This document shows, piece by piece, positions 1-10,593 of a stretch of DNA of 64,000 nt. The translations under genes and the position numbers were made by a program. Below the pieces are notes generated by a model. That model did not search any database. It was not told where the DNA came from and was given only the letters and a program-made list of their open reading frames with translations. The stretch's first letter is position 1. Each line of letters opens with the position of its first letter. The stretch comes from Cladosporium sp. IMV 00045. Taxonomy: Eukaryota > Ascomycota > Dothideomycetes > Cladosporiales > Cladosporiaceae. The stretch is from NCBI GenBank assembly GCA_001931905.2, contig MSJI02000815.1, positions 26,794 through 90,793 of the forward strand, in the 5' to 3' direction.

Positions 1-305
1 ATGTCAATTGTTTCGGGGATGACAGCTTTCGAAAGTCGCAATAGATCCCCAGTCACACGTCGAGGGACGATTTTGAGCCTTTGCCACGGCTGCACTTCAA
101 GCATGACGAGGGATTCACATACCGTAAGTTTGTCGAATGCATTGTCTAACACCATTGCACCACTGGTTGAATATGACCATCGAATTCGAGATGTCCGATA
201 TAAGAAATGGATTCGTAAGATTATGTTTCATGCCGACACATCTAATGTGCAAGCTCTGCATTGCCGTGTAGCTTTGGAAGAATTCATCAACCAAGGGCCA
301 ACCAA
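1..305. other. intergenic, 3' flank of transporter
   Basis: This stretch lies downstream of the stop codon of the minus-strand transporter. A long plus-strand frame crosses it but continues antisense through the transporter exons and has no coding character of its own. I see nothing else in it. Confidence 0.6.
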
Positions 306-2243
306 TCAGACCTTCTTGACATTCTCCGTGGTGAGAACTTCCGGAGACTTGCCATCACCCTGGCTCGCAGTCTCATCAACGTCTTTCGCATCGAAGACCG
401 TCTGTTGCACATCCTGGCGGACCTTGTCTTCTTCCTTCGGATATGCATACTTCCACATCATCCAGAGCGGCTTCTCGAACAGGTCATCCATGGACTCGAT
501 GGAGCGGCCCTTGGTCTCGGGCATGCATAGCCAGATAAAGCCCGTGCCGAAGTATGTGAGCATGGAGAACAACATAAAGATGCCCCAGCCCATATCGGTG
601 ATCATGTTGGGTGTGGCACGGGTGATGCCGAAGTTGACGATCCAGTTGGTGAAGAAGCAAAAGGACATGCAGAATGAGCGCTACAAAAGCGACTGTCAGT
701 TTTGCTCTCGTGCGAACCATTCGATAAGGGGGGATTTCGACTTACGATTCTGGCAGGGAAGATCTCGGCTGCTACGACGTAGCAAGCAACGCTGTGTCCG
801 AAAGACCAGCCGAAAGCGTAAAGGTAAATGGCGACGGCGCCGACGATGCCACCGGGAGGAGGAGAGCCACCGTCATTTGTGGCGCCTTCACCAGCGTAAC
901 GGATGTAGATGCCCAGGTACAACAAGCAAGATGCTTGAATGATAGATCCAACGATCAAGGGAAGTCGGCGACCAACATTCTCAACGAGGTATCCGACGTA
1001 GAAGATGACTGTGACAAACTTGACGACACCGTACACACCAGTTGTGAGCAGACTGTCTCCATCGCCGACTCCGATCATCTGGAAGATGCGTGGAGCAAAG
1101 TACTTTCTTCGGGTCAGTTCCATTAACATCAAACCAGGGTGTTGACTCAAGACTTACGTTCAGAGAGTCAGTGCCTGTCAACTTGTGAAACAGGAAGAGC
1201 ATCACTGCCAGAAAGAATCGCTTAAAGTTTCGAGGAATAGTGAAGACGTCCTTGATAATCTGAGCGTAGCTATTTCCAGCATGGAGCTCTTGTTCCGCCT
1301 CGATCTGATTGACAGACTCCTGGTATTCGACTTGGATATAGGGATGGTCGGCCGGAAGGTTTCGAAGCGTGCAAAGGTTCTTAAGACCAAGCTCTCTTTT
1401 ACCGATTCTGATGAGATATCGCGGAGTTTCGAGCAAGAACGGGATCTGGATCAGCATGAAGAATGCCGGGGCGAACGGGATAGCAATCGACGTCTGCCAC
1501 TGAGAGGAACGGTCGTGCGGCCAAAGTGAGACGGCATAGTTTATCCAAAAGGCGAGCATGAGAGCCAAGATGATGCAGAGGTTGTAAGAGCACACCTGCA
1601 CGATCATCAGCGTGTGAACCGGGAGTCTCTCCCGCAGATCGAAGTTAAGCTCACCATGGACCCGCGAACGCTTTTGGGAGCGTTCTCCGAAAGGAATTGA
1701 GGCGCAAGCATGGAACAAGCACCAACACCCAAACCACCGACAAGTCTTCCTGCCAGCATGAGTGGGTAGTTTGGGAACATCTGCAGCACGCCGCCGACGC
1801 AGAAGACGCAGAGGTAGAGGAAAATGGACCACTTGCGGCCTAAGTAGTCAGAAGCCGGTGCTGCCGCCAAAGCACCAACAGCACCTCCAGCGGCGAACAG
1901 AGCAGCGATGTTTCCCTACCAAGTGTTAGCTAGAAGCTTGTGCATGGGCGACTGAACTTTGACGCTAATGACCTTTCTGTTGTCAATCTGGCTCTGGGGA
2001 ACATTCTCCAATGCGAAGTCGCGCTTAAACGATGGCAATTCCATGATACCACCGATGTTACCCTGAGATTCTTGTCAGTCTCAACGGGAAGAACATTTTA
2101 ACATCAAGACAACTCACTTGATCGAAGCCATAGAACAGACCAGCCCAAGCGATGGTGAGCAGGAGAAACAGCAGTCTTCTGTTGAAGATCTCCGGGGGAT
2201 CGTTCTTCGCATCCTTGCTCTTGAGAAGTGAGCCTCCTGCCAT
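306..2243 (-). CDS. MFS sugar/quinate-type transporter, six exons
   Basis: This is a plasma-membrane proton symporter of the MFS sugar-porter family, most like fungal sugar or quinate permeases; the substrate cannot be read from sequence. Exons on the minus strand are 2243-2118, 2062-1973, 1915-1655, 1595-1158, 1102-746 and 680-306, giving 548 aa, all joined in phase 0. The pieces carry family marks: FYGFDQ-GNIGG at the end of TM1, DYLGRKW in the TM2-3 loop, GRLVGGLGVG in TM4, ETPRYLIR before the central loop, and PETKGRSIESMDDLF after TM12. The ATG at 2243 gives a short cytosolic N-terminus as expected. The second intron has an unusual 5' site (GTCATT); the others are GTGAGT or GTAAGT-like. 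Family assignment is firm and exon borders likely. Confidence 0.88.
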
Positions 2244-3456
2244 TTTCTTTCTGTTGGTGATCAGTATGCCGGAGAGCTTTGCAAACTCTTGCAGGGCCTC
2301 GAGATGTCAAACAGTACAGGGCTCCTGTCTTCTTTATTGATGTCTGCAGTATGCATTCATCTCACCCAAAGTGTACGCTCTGCTCGGAGGCGCACCGGTC
2401 ATAGAATGTATTAGGCGCGAGCGCAAACATCATCTTGGTATCGCAGTCACATTGAACCATGAGGCCAGCAAACGAGAGCGAAGTGCGTTTGACTCTCGGA
2501 GCAGAGTCTCCGATGCTCAACCTACGGGTCCTTGCGCCTGTCTGGTGTTTAGCTTGAGCAATTGCCAGCGCCCAGAAGCAGCCTCCACAAGATACTGAGT
2601 AAAGTGTCGTGGTTCGGGGGAGCTTTTGGGGAGAAGCCCAGGCGCCGAGCGAACGTGGCGAGGAGAAACCAAGGCGCTACGGAGGGCGAGTGGATTCTTT
2701 TAACAACTTCTTTGGAGACCCCGTGGGGGGCTGATCAGTGCGGCGTACGCCGACGAACATCGGTACTCTCCTCCGATGGCTTGTGATTAATTCCGAATAG
2801 AGAGCTGGATGCAACCAAAGCGACTTCTTTAGATTACTTGTGTAGATCTTGGCTCAGCTGGTTGCATGAACTCTCTCAATACGCAAGTCTTCTTGGGTTG
2901 ACATCGATTGCAATTTTTGATCAAAAACTGACAGCGTTTGCGAGTTCGATAAAAAGAGATTCCACAAAGATTCGCGACAAATCCCGAATGTCATGAACAT
3001 CAAAGACGCATTGCAAGTTGCGGCAGATATCTTCGACGTCGCGAGGTCTTGCCCTGATGAGATCGAAAACTTCGTCTCATTATTGGCAGCGTGGCATTGT
3101 CGTTGACTGAAATCTTCAGATGCCGGCATCACCCCAACCCTAACCCTTGAAGCACGCTGACAAACTCCGATGGTGAAACCTCTACATGATGCAGGTAGAA
3201 GCATCAACGGCGCTGTTCACGAAGCATGAACTCATTTTGCTGGCACCACTGTAAGATCGATTCGTTTCTATTAATTATCTCATCGCGCTATATCTAATCT
3301 TTCGGTCGTCGTAGTCTTCGTGACTGCAAGCTTGAGAGCCAACGCCGCCTGGCGATGGAACCAAAGGATATCAGTCGATTTCGAGCAACGTAAGCTAACA
3401 ACCGTCTTTTAAGATCCATTAGCATTTGCTCGTAAGTAGTTGTCAACTTTTGAAGA
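2244..3456. other. intergenic, transporter promoter side
   Basis: This 1.2 kb stretch separates the start of the transporter from the end of the small secreted-protein gene. Short open frames here have no recognisable product. The only distinct element is a two-unit telomere-like motif at 3136-3148. The transporter promoter must lie in the left part. Confidence 0.5.
3136..3148. promoter_or_regulatory. telobox-like motif (AACCCTAACCCTT)
   Basis: Two adjoining copies of the fungal telomere unit CCCTAA lie in intergenic DNA about 0.9 kb upstream of the transporter start. Such interstitial teloboxes are binding sites of Tbf1/Teb1-type Myb proteins in fungi; a role here is inference. Confidence 0.35.
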
Positions 3457-3985
3457 CTAACCGATATCGCATTGGTACAACTCCCATCCGCTGCAAGTCC
3501 CAAACCCTGATTGACGAGATCAGTAAGAATGATGTGTACATCGACCGCTCGCACTTACCAGGACAATCAACACCATCAGAGCCCAAACCATTGACACCAG
3601 TGTCGCTCACACGTCGACAAGTTCCAATTACCGAACCGTCCCCGCCCGAAACGAACACATCATACTTGGCATGGGACCTTCCACCTTCACCAGTCTCGCC
3701 CGTGTCGTAAAGATCCAGCCTTCCGACGCCGCAAGCATCCACGATAGAGAATGAATCGGCGACGGTAGGGATCTGGTCGTAGTCGAGGGCGATGGTCCCC
3801 GAGTCGCAAACATTTTCGCAAGTCAAGCTTGACCCTTGCACCGCGAAGATGTTGCCAGACAAGCGGCCTCCAGGAACCCAGCGCGAGGGTGTTGATGTGG
3901 CGCTGGAGACAATGGCGAGATGGTAGGCTTGCGCTGCTGGGATTACGCAGGCGAGTGCAATCCGTTCGAGGTTCAGGAGCTTCAT
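3457..3985 (-). CDS. small secreted Cys-containing protein
   Basis: I do not recognise a named family. Exon 1 (3985-3559) and exon 2 (3506-3457) flank a 52-nt intron with a GTAAGT donor and give 158 aa. The ATG at 3985 was chosen because it opens a signal peptide: MKLLNLER, then a hydrophobic core, then a likely cut after AQA. The frame continues further upstream without a signal peptide, so that is probably leader. The mature part has six cysteines in pairs (TCENVC, ACG, GTCR, DCPG) and exon 2 adds FGTCSGWELYQC, so two more cysteines come just before the stop, which supports the splice. Candidate apoplastic effector or cell-wall protein; function unknown. Confidence 0.7.
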
Positions 3986-4754
3986 CGTTGTGGTGAGAGT
4001 AGAAGTGTATCGGTGAGAGAAGGTAAGAGATGATATCGATCTCCCTAAGATCCAGCTGAGACTTTCGTGTTTCTTTTTATAGCTGTGTTTTGGCACAGCA
4101 GACTTCATAGCACAACGGAAAATAACCACCAAATCACTCCACTTCTGCATGTCGAAGATCTCCTACGTCAAACTGGGGATCGCAGGATTCCTGCGAACCG
4201 ACCGGTTTCTTGGCCAAGATGTTGTTAACCCATCAGGTGCTTCCATTAGAAGAAACACAGCGTTGCAAAATAATGATAGCTTTGAAGAATGAGGAGCTAG
4301 GAGACGCTATCGGATCCGCAACTGTCGTCAGTACGATTGTCTGTGGAGAAGCATGGAGAGGAGGATTCATACTAAAAGTGGCATCCAGCCTCAAAGAAGC
4401 TAAAGATCGGTATGACGCTCGCTTGTCGGAAAGTAAGGCAAATCTACGGCGCGAACGGTGTGGAGTCGATAATCCATCATCTCATTGACTCTATTGAAGA
4501 TCCCACAACATCTCGTGTCTCTTCCCTGCAGGTCAAATTCATACCTCCCCATTGTCGTGACCGCAAGCTAACAGTACCGCTGGTTCCTAGGCGAAGTTGA
4601 TGGCAAAACCAGAGATCTACAGGCTGCAGACAGAACGACGTCCCGCCTTTCGTTGTACTTTTCAGGATCAATGGAGGGAGCAAACGGCAAGACCTGCACC
4701 CAGCTCCATGTTCCAAACCGCGAATTCATCATTCTGATACCGATAATCATTTCC
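3986..4754. other. intergenic
   Basis: This stretch holds the upstream region of the secreted-protein gene and the 3' flank of the PRCC-domain gene. Short frames on both strands look random. I see no RNA gene or repeat. Confidence 0.5.
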
Positions 4755-5822
4755 CTAAAACCCGTACTTGCTTCCACCCTCACCACGATTCCTCCTTCCT
4801 TCCGCCCACTTATCCTCGAGCGCATCTGCCTGGCTCTTGACATTGTTGACAAGCTGCTGCAAGCTGTGCTTTCCAGGAGCGATTGCCTTGACCTGCCTGT
4901 GCTCAAACGTCTCTCCCGAAGCTGCCATTTCTTGATTTGATCTGTACTCGGCGTCCATGTTGAAGTGTGCGATATTGCCGGCATTCACGCCGTTCCGGCC
5001 GAAGAGTTGCCGTCGCTGGGCGGGAGTGAGGTCGAGGTCTGAGGCGACGTCGGAGAGGGTGTTTGAGCTCGCTGGTGCTGGGATCGGTGCGGGATTTGTA
5101 GACTCAGCTTCCATGGCTTGATCAGGTTCGTGTGATGAGAATTCCGGCTTGTATTCCCCCGTGGACTTATCTGAAGGTGTAGTATCTTGCTCGCCAAATG
5201 AGAAAAGGGAAGCCTTTGGTTTGGGTTTTGATGGTTCTTCTGCTTTCGCATTGGGCTGTGGTACTGTCTGCTTGGCGGATGTGTTCGAGCTTGCAATACT
5301 GCTGTCTGCAGTCGATGCCTTTGCGACAGGCTTAGGCTTCTTCTTCTTCGCGTTTGCCACGCTGAGCGGCATGAACCTCGTCGGCTTGCCTACTGGCTTG
5401 GGTTGCTCCTCCTTGTTCTCGGCAGATGTCTCCTTCTCATGTCCTTCCAAAGTATCGTCTCCGCCTGTTTCGCCTCCTGGCAATATGGGGACCGGTGTTC
5501 GACTGAAAGCGGCTTCTGAGCTGGTTTTCAGGCTTACGCCAGGCTTGGGTGCATTTTGGCCAGTCCTCTTGGGTGCTGGAAGCAGGCTGTTGAATCCACT
5601 GAAAGCGCCAGCAGTCCTCGCACGTTTCAATGCTGGCTCTTGACCATCTCTCTGGCCAGGTTCGGGTCGGATTTGGGGTAGATCGACCTTGATCTTCTTG
5701 CTGTCGGTGCGGTTGATGAGCTTCGGTTTCGGTGCTGGTGCCGTCGCCGGTTTGGGCGCAGACGCTGCTGGCGGCGCTTCGGTGTCTGATGCCTCGCTGT
5801 CTGAATAGTTGACCAGAGCCAT
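4755..5822 (-). CDS. PRCC-domain nuclear protein
   Basis: This is a 355-aa intronless protein of the PRCC family (annotated in fungi as mitotic checkpoint regulator, MAD2B-interacting). The N-terminus MALVNYSDSEASD is the usual opening of the family, so the ATG at 5822 is preferred to the in-frame one 69 nt upstream. The middle is Pro/Ala/Lys-rich and disordered with a basic run KKKKPKP near residue 165. The conserved C-terminal block contains LTPAQRRQLFGRNG, then FNMDAEYRSNQEM, then a helix ending HSLQQLVNNVKSQADALEDKWAEGR. Human PRCC associates with the spliceosome and with MAD2L2; the fungal role is little known. It is divergent from the AVO1 gene with 362 bp between starts. Confidence 0.85.
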   Translation of the reverse strand: MALVNYSDSEASDTEAPPAASAPKPATAPAPKPKLINRTDSKKIKVDLPQIRPEPGQRDGQEPALKRARTAGAFSGFNSLLPAPKRTGQNAPKPGVSLKTSSEAAFSRTPVPILPGGETGGDDTLEGHEKETSAENKEEQPKPVGKPTRFMPLSVANAKKKKPKPVAKASTADSSIASSNTSAKQTVPQPNAKAEEPSKPKPKASLFSFGEQDTTPSDKSTGEYKPEFSSHEPDQAMEAESTNPAPIPAPASSNTLSDVASDLDLTPAQRRQLFGRNGVNAGNIAHFNMDAEYRSNQEMAASGETFEHRQVKAIAPGKHSLQQLVNNVKSQADALEDKWAEGRRNRGEGGSKYGF

Positions 5823-6184
5823 GATCGCTTTCAGGAGGGAGTCGCTTTGTTCTGCGAGGGATTGTTGGGTAGTGCGTAAGATCTTTAACAAATGTACAAT
5901 AGAGGTAGATGTATGTAAGGTACTTGATTGGCGCGCGCAAATGACGTCCAGTTGCTTGGAGAAGCTGATGCATGACTCGCGCCGACATGTCCCTCACTCG
6001 ATCATTGTTTGCTTGGCGGCAGTCCTCCCTTCCTCCACCTCCAACTCCACACTCCCCGGCATTTGCTATGTCCTAAAATCTTCCCTCACTTACAGGTGTA
6101 GCATGTGATTGTCACCATCGTCGGCGGCTAGCCTGTTAGGCACGCATATCACTACAATCACTCCAAAAGACACCGCTCATTACC
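5823..6184. promoter_or_regulatory. divergent promoter, PRCC gene / AVO1
   Basis: The 362 bp between two divergent starts must carry both promoters. The AVO1 side is pyrimidine-rich just before the ATG. No specific regulator site was recognised. Confidence 0.5.
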
Positions 6185-8704
6185 ATGTCTCTCCTCATGA
6201 ACGACGATTTCACCCTCTACAATCTGCGACTCGGCTATCTCAACCACAACCATGATGGCGTCGGCGAGCGTCTTATCAACCTCAATACCAGCGTCCTAAA
6301 CGAGCCTGCGTTTCGAGCTGCCGGATGGACACCCGACACCACCGCCGTCAAGCGTTGTTACAGCCCTCCCATACCGACGACCGGTGCGGCAGAATACTTC
6401 ACACGTCCCACACGCGCGCATGGCGGTGGCGTACCTCTGACCGACCGAGGCGAGGAGCATGGCGGTATGATCAGTGGACACAGAGGATCTCAGGACACAA
6501 TAAGTACCAATGTTTTCAGCGAGAAAGAGCGGCGGCGAAGGCGGCAGCGCGACAAGATGGAGGAGGACGATTCGAGCGACTTGAGCGATGACAGCGAGGA
6601 AGAAGACACAGCAGCGCAGAGTGTCAAATTTGCGAAGATGCCTATTCGAGGGGCGCGTAGATCAAACCCAAGTCCCCCCGACAACATCGGCCTGAGGGAG
6701 GATGGTGCAGATGCAAACATTGCCGGTCTCGGCCTTCAACCGCGAGCGAACAATATTCCCAAAAACGAGCCGACCAGGCAGCCCGTCGGCCGGCCTAGGC
6801 GCGACACTACCACATCTTCGGAGATGTCGAGCGACAATGATATGCTGGCCACCAATAATAATTTCAAGAGAAAGCTCCCATCAAGGCCACAAAAGACCGT
6901 CATGCTCGCGGACAAAATTGCGGAAGAAGAGGCAGAAGATTCAGAGCTCGAAGACGAAGAAGACGAGGAGGACGATGTCGAAGTCGCCGAAGCCAGCGAT
7001 CTGGGTGACGACTCTGAGGACGATGATGTTGCTGAGCCCTCATCAGCATTGATGGGCGTGGATGCAGGAACCACATCTTCACCGCCACACAAGAACATCA
7101 ACATACCGCCGGCGATCACTCCCACATCATCTTCACCAAAGAAGTCCAGGGAGCAGCTGCCTAAACTGCCAAGACTACCTACTGGCCGCCCCATCAGCAT
7201 GATGCCCACAGCGAGTTTGCTCACCAAAGCCTTGAAAGGTAACGCTGGAGCTACCAGCGGCGAGAAAGCCTTTCAAAGATACGCAGAGTTATTTGGTAAA
7301 GGAGAGACCAGTCCACTCTGGATCAAAATCTATTATGCATTTTCCAACAAAGCCTCGAAACCATTCGAGGTGCCAATACGGCGCACGAAGGCGGCAGATG
7401 CTGGTCCTCCCGCCGTGAGCGATCTCATCGGCCTAGCATTGTTCCGTTATGATGAAGAGAAACTGGAGCCGGCTCTGCAGCCTAGTGACCGTCAGCTCAA
7501 GAAGTGGGAGTTAAGAATGGTAGATGATGGCGAGGTGGAGATGGACTTTCCTGCTTTGGACCGAGCGAAGCTTGTGACCGACTTTACGAGCAATAACAAT
7601 CGACCGCCGCAGAGGAGGATGAGAGACAAGCCTTGGGACGAGTTTGGACTGGTCAGGGCGGAAGGCGCTGATGACGGTGATGACGAGGAAAGCGAGTTGG
7701 CTCCAGTAGCAAGCCGTGGCAGCAATCCGGAACGAGCAGCATCAAATGATGCGCTGACGACAGTCCGGTCTACAGTACCAGAGCACACTGCACCTCCCGC
7801 GCCACCAAGCCTTGTGCCCAATCGAAACCCTATCACCGGTCCGAGCTTCGCACTCGCAAATGCAGCAACGCGCAAAGATTCTTCCGCTCTGTTAGATCTC
7901 CCTCAAGCTCCTGCGGCCACCTCTACGCCCCGAACAGGCGCGGCGAAGACTGTCGAGATTCATTTCACCGATCCGCAGTCGTTTCAAACAACCCTGCTTC
8001 CTGTTCCTACGACCTCTGACACCTACATTGCTGAAATCTTTGACATCGCTTGCGCACGGCTGCGGTTGGATAAAGCGTTGTACGTCTTAAAGGTGCGTGG
8101 GACGCAGACTGTGGCTCCATCGGATCGGACTATCGAAGCGCTTGGCTCCAATTTGCATCTTGACCTTGTCCGACGTCGCTTTGGTGCCGTGGGCGACTTT
8201 GGACTGGGTCTTTCCGGATCTCCCAGTTCCAACAGCCCCAACGCTCCTTTGGAGCTTGTGCCAAACACCCCGCCCACGACGAAAGATGGCAAACGCAAGA
8301 AGGGCTTCGGCGTCCTGCATCCCGTCACGACACAACAATCGACATTGCATGCCACTGCGTCAATGATGAACCTCGCCAACTCCACAATGCCCGGGCGGCG
8401 ATACAACGTTCAGCGCAAATTGCCACTCAGCTTCTCAGGCTCGCATCCGCGCACCCTAGTCATCACTCCCGAGTTCCTGCAGATTCTACCCTCGACCACT
8501 GAAGAACATGGTCCCGCTACAGGAAAAGTGACAAATATCCACATGTCCTCGATCGTTGGCGTCAAAGTCAGTAGGAAACACCAGAAGATGGTGCGTGTTT
8601 TGGTCTATCGCGAGAAAGAGACGAAACGATACGACTTTGAGTGTACTTCGCATGAAGAGGCCGAGAATATCGTGCGCGATGTGAGAGTTGGTACGGAAAG
8701 TTGA
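6185..8704 (+). CDS. AVO1: TORC2 subunit Avo1/Sin1
   Basis: This 839-aa intronless protein is the Sin1/Avo1 subunit of TOR complex 2, which recruits AGC kinases such as Ypk1 at the plasma membrane. The N-terminus has the family opening with DDFTLYNLRLGYL. A long acidic disordered stretch (about 110-330, including a run of Glu/Asp near 250-280) follows. The CRIM substrate-binding domain starts at about 361 (FQRYAELFGKG...SPLWIKIYY, then VSDLIGLALFRYDEE). A ubiquitin-like/Ras-binding domain lies at about 588-665 (KTVEIHFTDPQSFQTTLLPV to LHLDLVRRRFG). The C-terminal PH domain is at about 735-835 (RKLPLSFSG...RTLVITPEFLQILP...KRYDFECTSHEEAENIV). Domain order and length match filamentous-fungal Sin1, so the gene looks complete. 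Confidence 0.93.
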   Translation: MSLLMNDDFTLYNLRLGYLNHNHDGVGERLINLNTSVLNEPAFRAAGWTPDTTAVKRCYSPPIPTTGAAEYFTRPTRAHGGGVPLTDRGEEHGGMISGHRGSQDTISTNVFSEKERRRRRQRDKMEEDDSSDLSDDSEEEDTAAQSVKFAKMPIRGARRSNPSPPDNIGLREDGADANIAGLGLQPRANNIPKNEPTRQPVGRPRRDTTTSSEMSSDNDMLATNNNFKRKLPSRPQKTVMLADKIAEEEAEDSELEDEEDEEDDVEVAEASDLGDDSEDDDVAEPSSALMGVDAGTTSSPPHKNINIPPAITPTSSSPKKSREQLPKLPRLPTGRPISMMPTASLLTKALKGNAGATSGEKAFQRYAELFGKGETSPLWIKIYYAFSNKASKPFEVPIRRTKAADAGPPAVSDLIGLALFRYDEEKLEPALQPSDRQLKKWELRMVDDGEVEMDFPALDRAKLVTDFTSNNNRPPQRRMRDKPWDEFGLVRAEGADDGDDEESELAPVASRGSNPERAASNDALTTVRSTVPEHTAPPAPPSLVPNRNPITGPSFALANAATRKDSSALLDLPQAPAATSTPRTGAAKTVEIHFTDPQSFQTTLLPVPTTSDTYIAEIFDIACARLRLDKALYVLKVRGTQTVAPSDRTIEALGSNLHLDLVRRRFGAVGDFGLGLSGSPSSNSPNAPLELVPNTPPTTKDGKRKKGFGVLHPVTTQQSTLHATASMMNLANSTMPGRRYNVQRKLPLSFSGSHPRTLVITPEFLQILPSTTEEHGPATGKVTNIHMSSIVGVKVSRKHQKMVRVLVYREKETKRYDFECTSHEEAENIVRDVRVGTES

Positions 8705-9061
8705 GAGCCATCTGGGGATTCAAACATTGCGAAATACTGATGATCATGATTTATATTATTTCAATTTCATATACCCCTAGCGAATGACAAGTGATCAGAA
8801 CCCGACTTCTCCGACTCTGTTTAACTGTAGCTTGTCCTTATAGCATAGTCACTAGTATCTGGTAATTCAAGTTGTGTATTTTCGTCGTGTGGTAGATCTC
8901 ACATCGGCTTGATTGGTGTTGTGAATTTGGGTCTGGAGCTGTTCCGCAACAGCCGATCCAGACCTCGGCGATCGTCGAACAACATCCAAACTCCATTTCC
9001 ATGCCGTTCTCATCAGTATTCATTTTGTACAACCACTGTAGACTCTCAGAATTCTCACAAC
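8705..9061. other. intergenic, promoter of reductase-like gene
   Basis: This AT-richer 357-bp spacer between two plus-strand genes holds the AVO1 3' flank and the promoter and leader of the next gene. An in-frame non-ATG extension exists upstream of 9062 but has no domain character. Confidence 0.5.
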
Positions 9062-10087
9062 ATGCCAACCAGAGTACTCATCGTCGGAGCAGGTGCCGTG
9101 GGCGCATTCTACGGCTCACGCCTGGCTTGCGCGCCAAACGTACTGGTCTCGGCCCTGTGCAGGTCCAACTACAAGGCGGTAAAAGCAAACGGATTCAAGG
9201 TCACATCGCCTCAATACGAGACCTACAATTTCAAACCCGAACACACTTTCTCCAGTCCAGAAGAGGCAAGAAAAGCGGCCGTGGGCTGGGACTACCTCCT
9301 GGTCGCCACCAAAGCGCTGCCCGATCTGGGAGACGACAGCAGCCTCCTCGAAGGGCTTGTTGGGAAAGACACATCCATTGTTCTTGTACAAAATGGCCTG
9401 GGCGTCGAAGAGCCGTATCAAAAGCGATTCCCACAAACGTGCGTTCTCAGTGCCGTGACTATTGTCAGCGCCGCCCAGCCGAGCCACGGAGTTATCGCGC
9501 ACAACCGCTGGACTCGCATATCCATTGGTCCTTTCTTACCTCATCTGGACCAAGGCGGATCTGGACCCAAAAGCTCAGACAATACGGCAGTAGAGCATAA
9601 TGCCCATTTCGTCGACCTACTCCGACAAGGCGGCATTTCCGACGCCGAAGCCTACGACCACGCCGGATTGCAGTTTGTACGCTGGCACAAAATTGCCATC
9701 AACGCTGCCATGAACCCGTCCTCAACCCTCTCCGGTGGAAGCACAAACCAAGCCATGTCGAATGATCCCGAGCTCAGTCGCCACCTGCTCGGCGTCATGA
9801 ACGAAGTGCTGGACACGGCGCCGAAAGTGCTGGGCAAGCCTTTGCCGAAACATCTGGCAACTGCAGAGAGGATCCTGAAGAGCACGCAAAAAAACGCTTC
9901 GGGTAGTAAGCCGAGTATGGCAATCGATTGGGAGCAAGGGAGGCGGATGGAGTTGGAAGTCATTTTGGGAAATCCGATTAGGATTGCGAGGGAGAAGGGG
10001 ATTGAGATGCCGAGATTGCAGAGCTTGTATGCTTTGTTGAGGATGGCGCAAGAAAATCGGGAGAAGGAAGGGAAAAGTAAGCTCTGA
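9062..10087 (+). CDS. ketopantoate reductase-like (ApbA/PanE family)
   Basis: This 341-aa NADP-dependent 6-phosphogluconate-dehydrogenase-like enzyme belongs to the ApbA/PanE family. The Rossmann glycine motif GAGAVGAFYGSRLA is at residues 8-21. DYLLVATKALPD marks the end of the nucleotide fold and is followed by LVQNGLGVEEP, the family NG motif. The C-terminal domain contains FVRWHKIAINAAMNPSSTLSG, with the usual catalytic Lys in WHKI and Asn in AAMNP, and ends with ILGNPIRIAREKGIEMPRLQ. True PanE converts 2-dehydropantoate to pantoate in CoA synthesis, but fungi carry several paralogues of unknown substrate, so the exact reaction is open. The start at 9062 sits directly before the first strand. 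The last third switches to G-ending, purine-rich codons. Confidence 0.87.
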   Translation: MPTRVLIVGAGAVGAFYGSRLACAPNVLVSALCRSNYKAVKANGFKVTSPQYETYNFKPEHTFSSPEEARKAAVGWDYLLVATKALPDLGDDSSLLEGLVGKDTSIVLVQNGLGVEEPYQKRFPQTCVLSAVTIVSAAQPSHGVIAHNRWTRISIGPFLPHLDQGGSGPKSSDNTAVEHNAHFVDLLRQGGISDAEAYDHAGLQFVRWHKIAINAAMNPSSTLSGGSTNQAMSNDPELSRHLLGVMNEVLDTAPKVLGKPLPKHLATAERILKSTQKNASGSKPSMAIDWEQGRRMELEVILGNPIRIAREKGIEMPRLQSLYALLRMAQENREKEGKSKL

Positions 10088-10292
10088 GAAGTTGTTGAAT
10101 GAGGTGCAGTACGTCCTGCTGTACATCTGGGTGTGTAAGTTTCTGCGATGTCCCGGTACAAGTACTACAGCAAGTGACGGATGCACGTGCAGGACTACGA
10201 GTTGCGACGACTTGTCAACGAGCGATGTTCGCCGCGGCATCTCACGTGAAGACAGATGGAGCAGCGGCTTAAAAGCACTCACGCAACGTGCA

Positions 10293-10347
10293 CACTGAGC
10301 TGACGACAACCTCGACGGCTTAGCAGCGGCACCTTTGTTCTTTGCAC
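10293..10347. repeat. imperfect direct repeat, copy 1
   Basis: The block begins CACTGAG, contains CGGCTTAGCAGCG and ends TTTGCAC. It recurs about 206 bp downstream at 10499-10560 with substitutions and small indels. Similarity was judged by eye. Confidence 0.45.
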
Positions 10348-10498
10348 GTTGCTTTATCACGAACTCTTCCCTCGCCAGCAGCAGCTTATCACTGCCACCT
10401 TTCCCTCATCACCACAAGTACCACCGCCGTCGTCCAGGGATGCCTCAGCCACTCAGGCCGATACGAGCGGTGAACATTTACTATTCCTACGATCCATG

Positions 10499-10560
10499 CA
10501 CTGAGCCCACGACATCCGCAGCGGCTTAGCAGCGACACTTATATTCTCTGTGTTCTGCAC
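10499..10560. repeat. imperfect direct repeat, copy 2
   Basis: This is the second copy of the 10293-10347 block, sharing CACTGAG, ACGACA and the exact core CGGCTTAGCAGCG. It runs directly into the (CAC)12 microsatellite. Confidence 0.45.
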
Positions 10561-10593
10561 CACCACCACCACCACCACCACCACCACCACCAC
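10558..10593. repeat. (CAC)12 microsatellite
   Basis: Twelve perfect CAC units in intergenic DNA about 410 bp upstream of the next start codon. Confidence 0.95.

Noticed and set aside
1..942. 313-codon plus-strand open frame
   Set aside because: It is antisense to the last exons and an intron of the MFS transporter, crosses their splice sites, and has an Arg/Ser-rich composition typical of a shadow frame.
3136..3148. Telomere end or subtelomere
   Set aside because: Only two units flanked by ordinary genes; read as an interstitial telobox instead.
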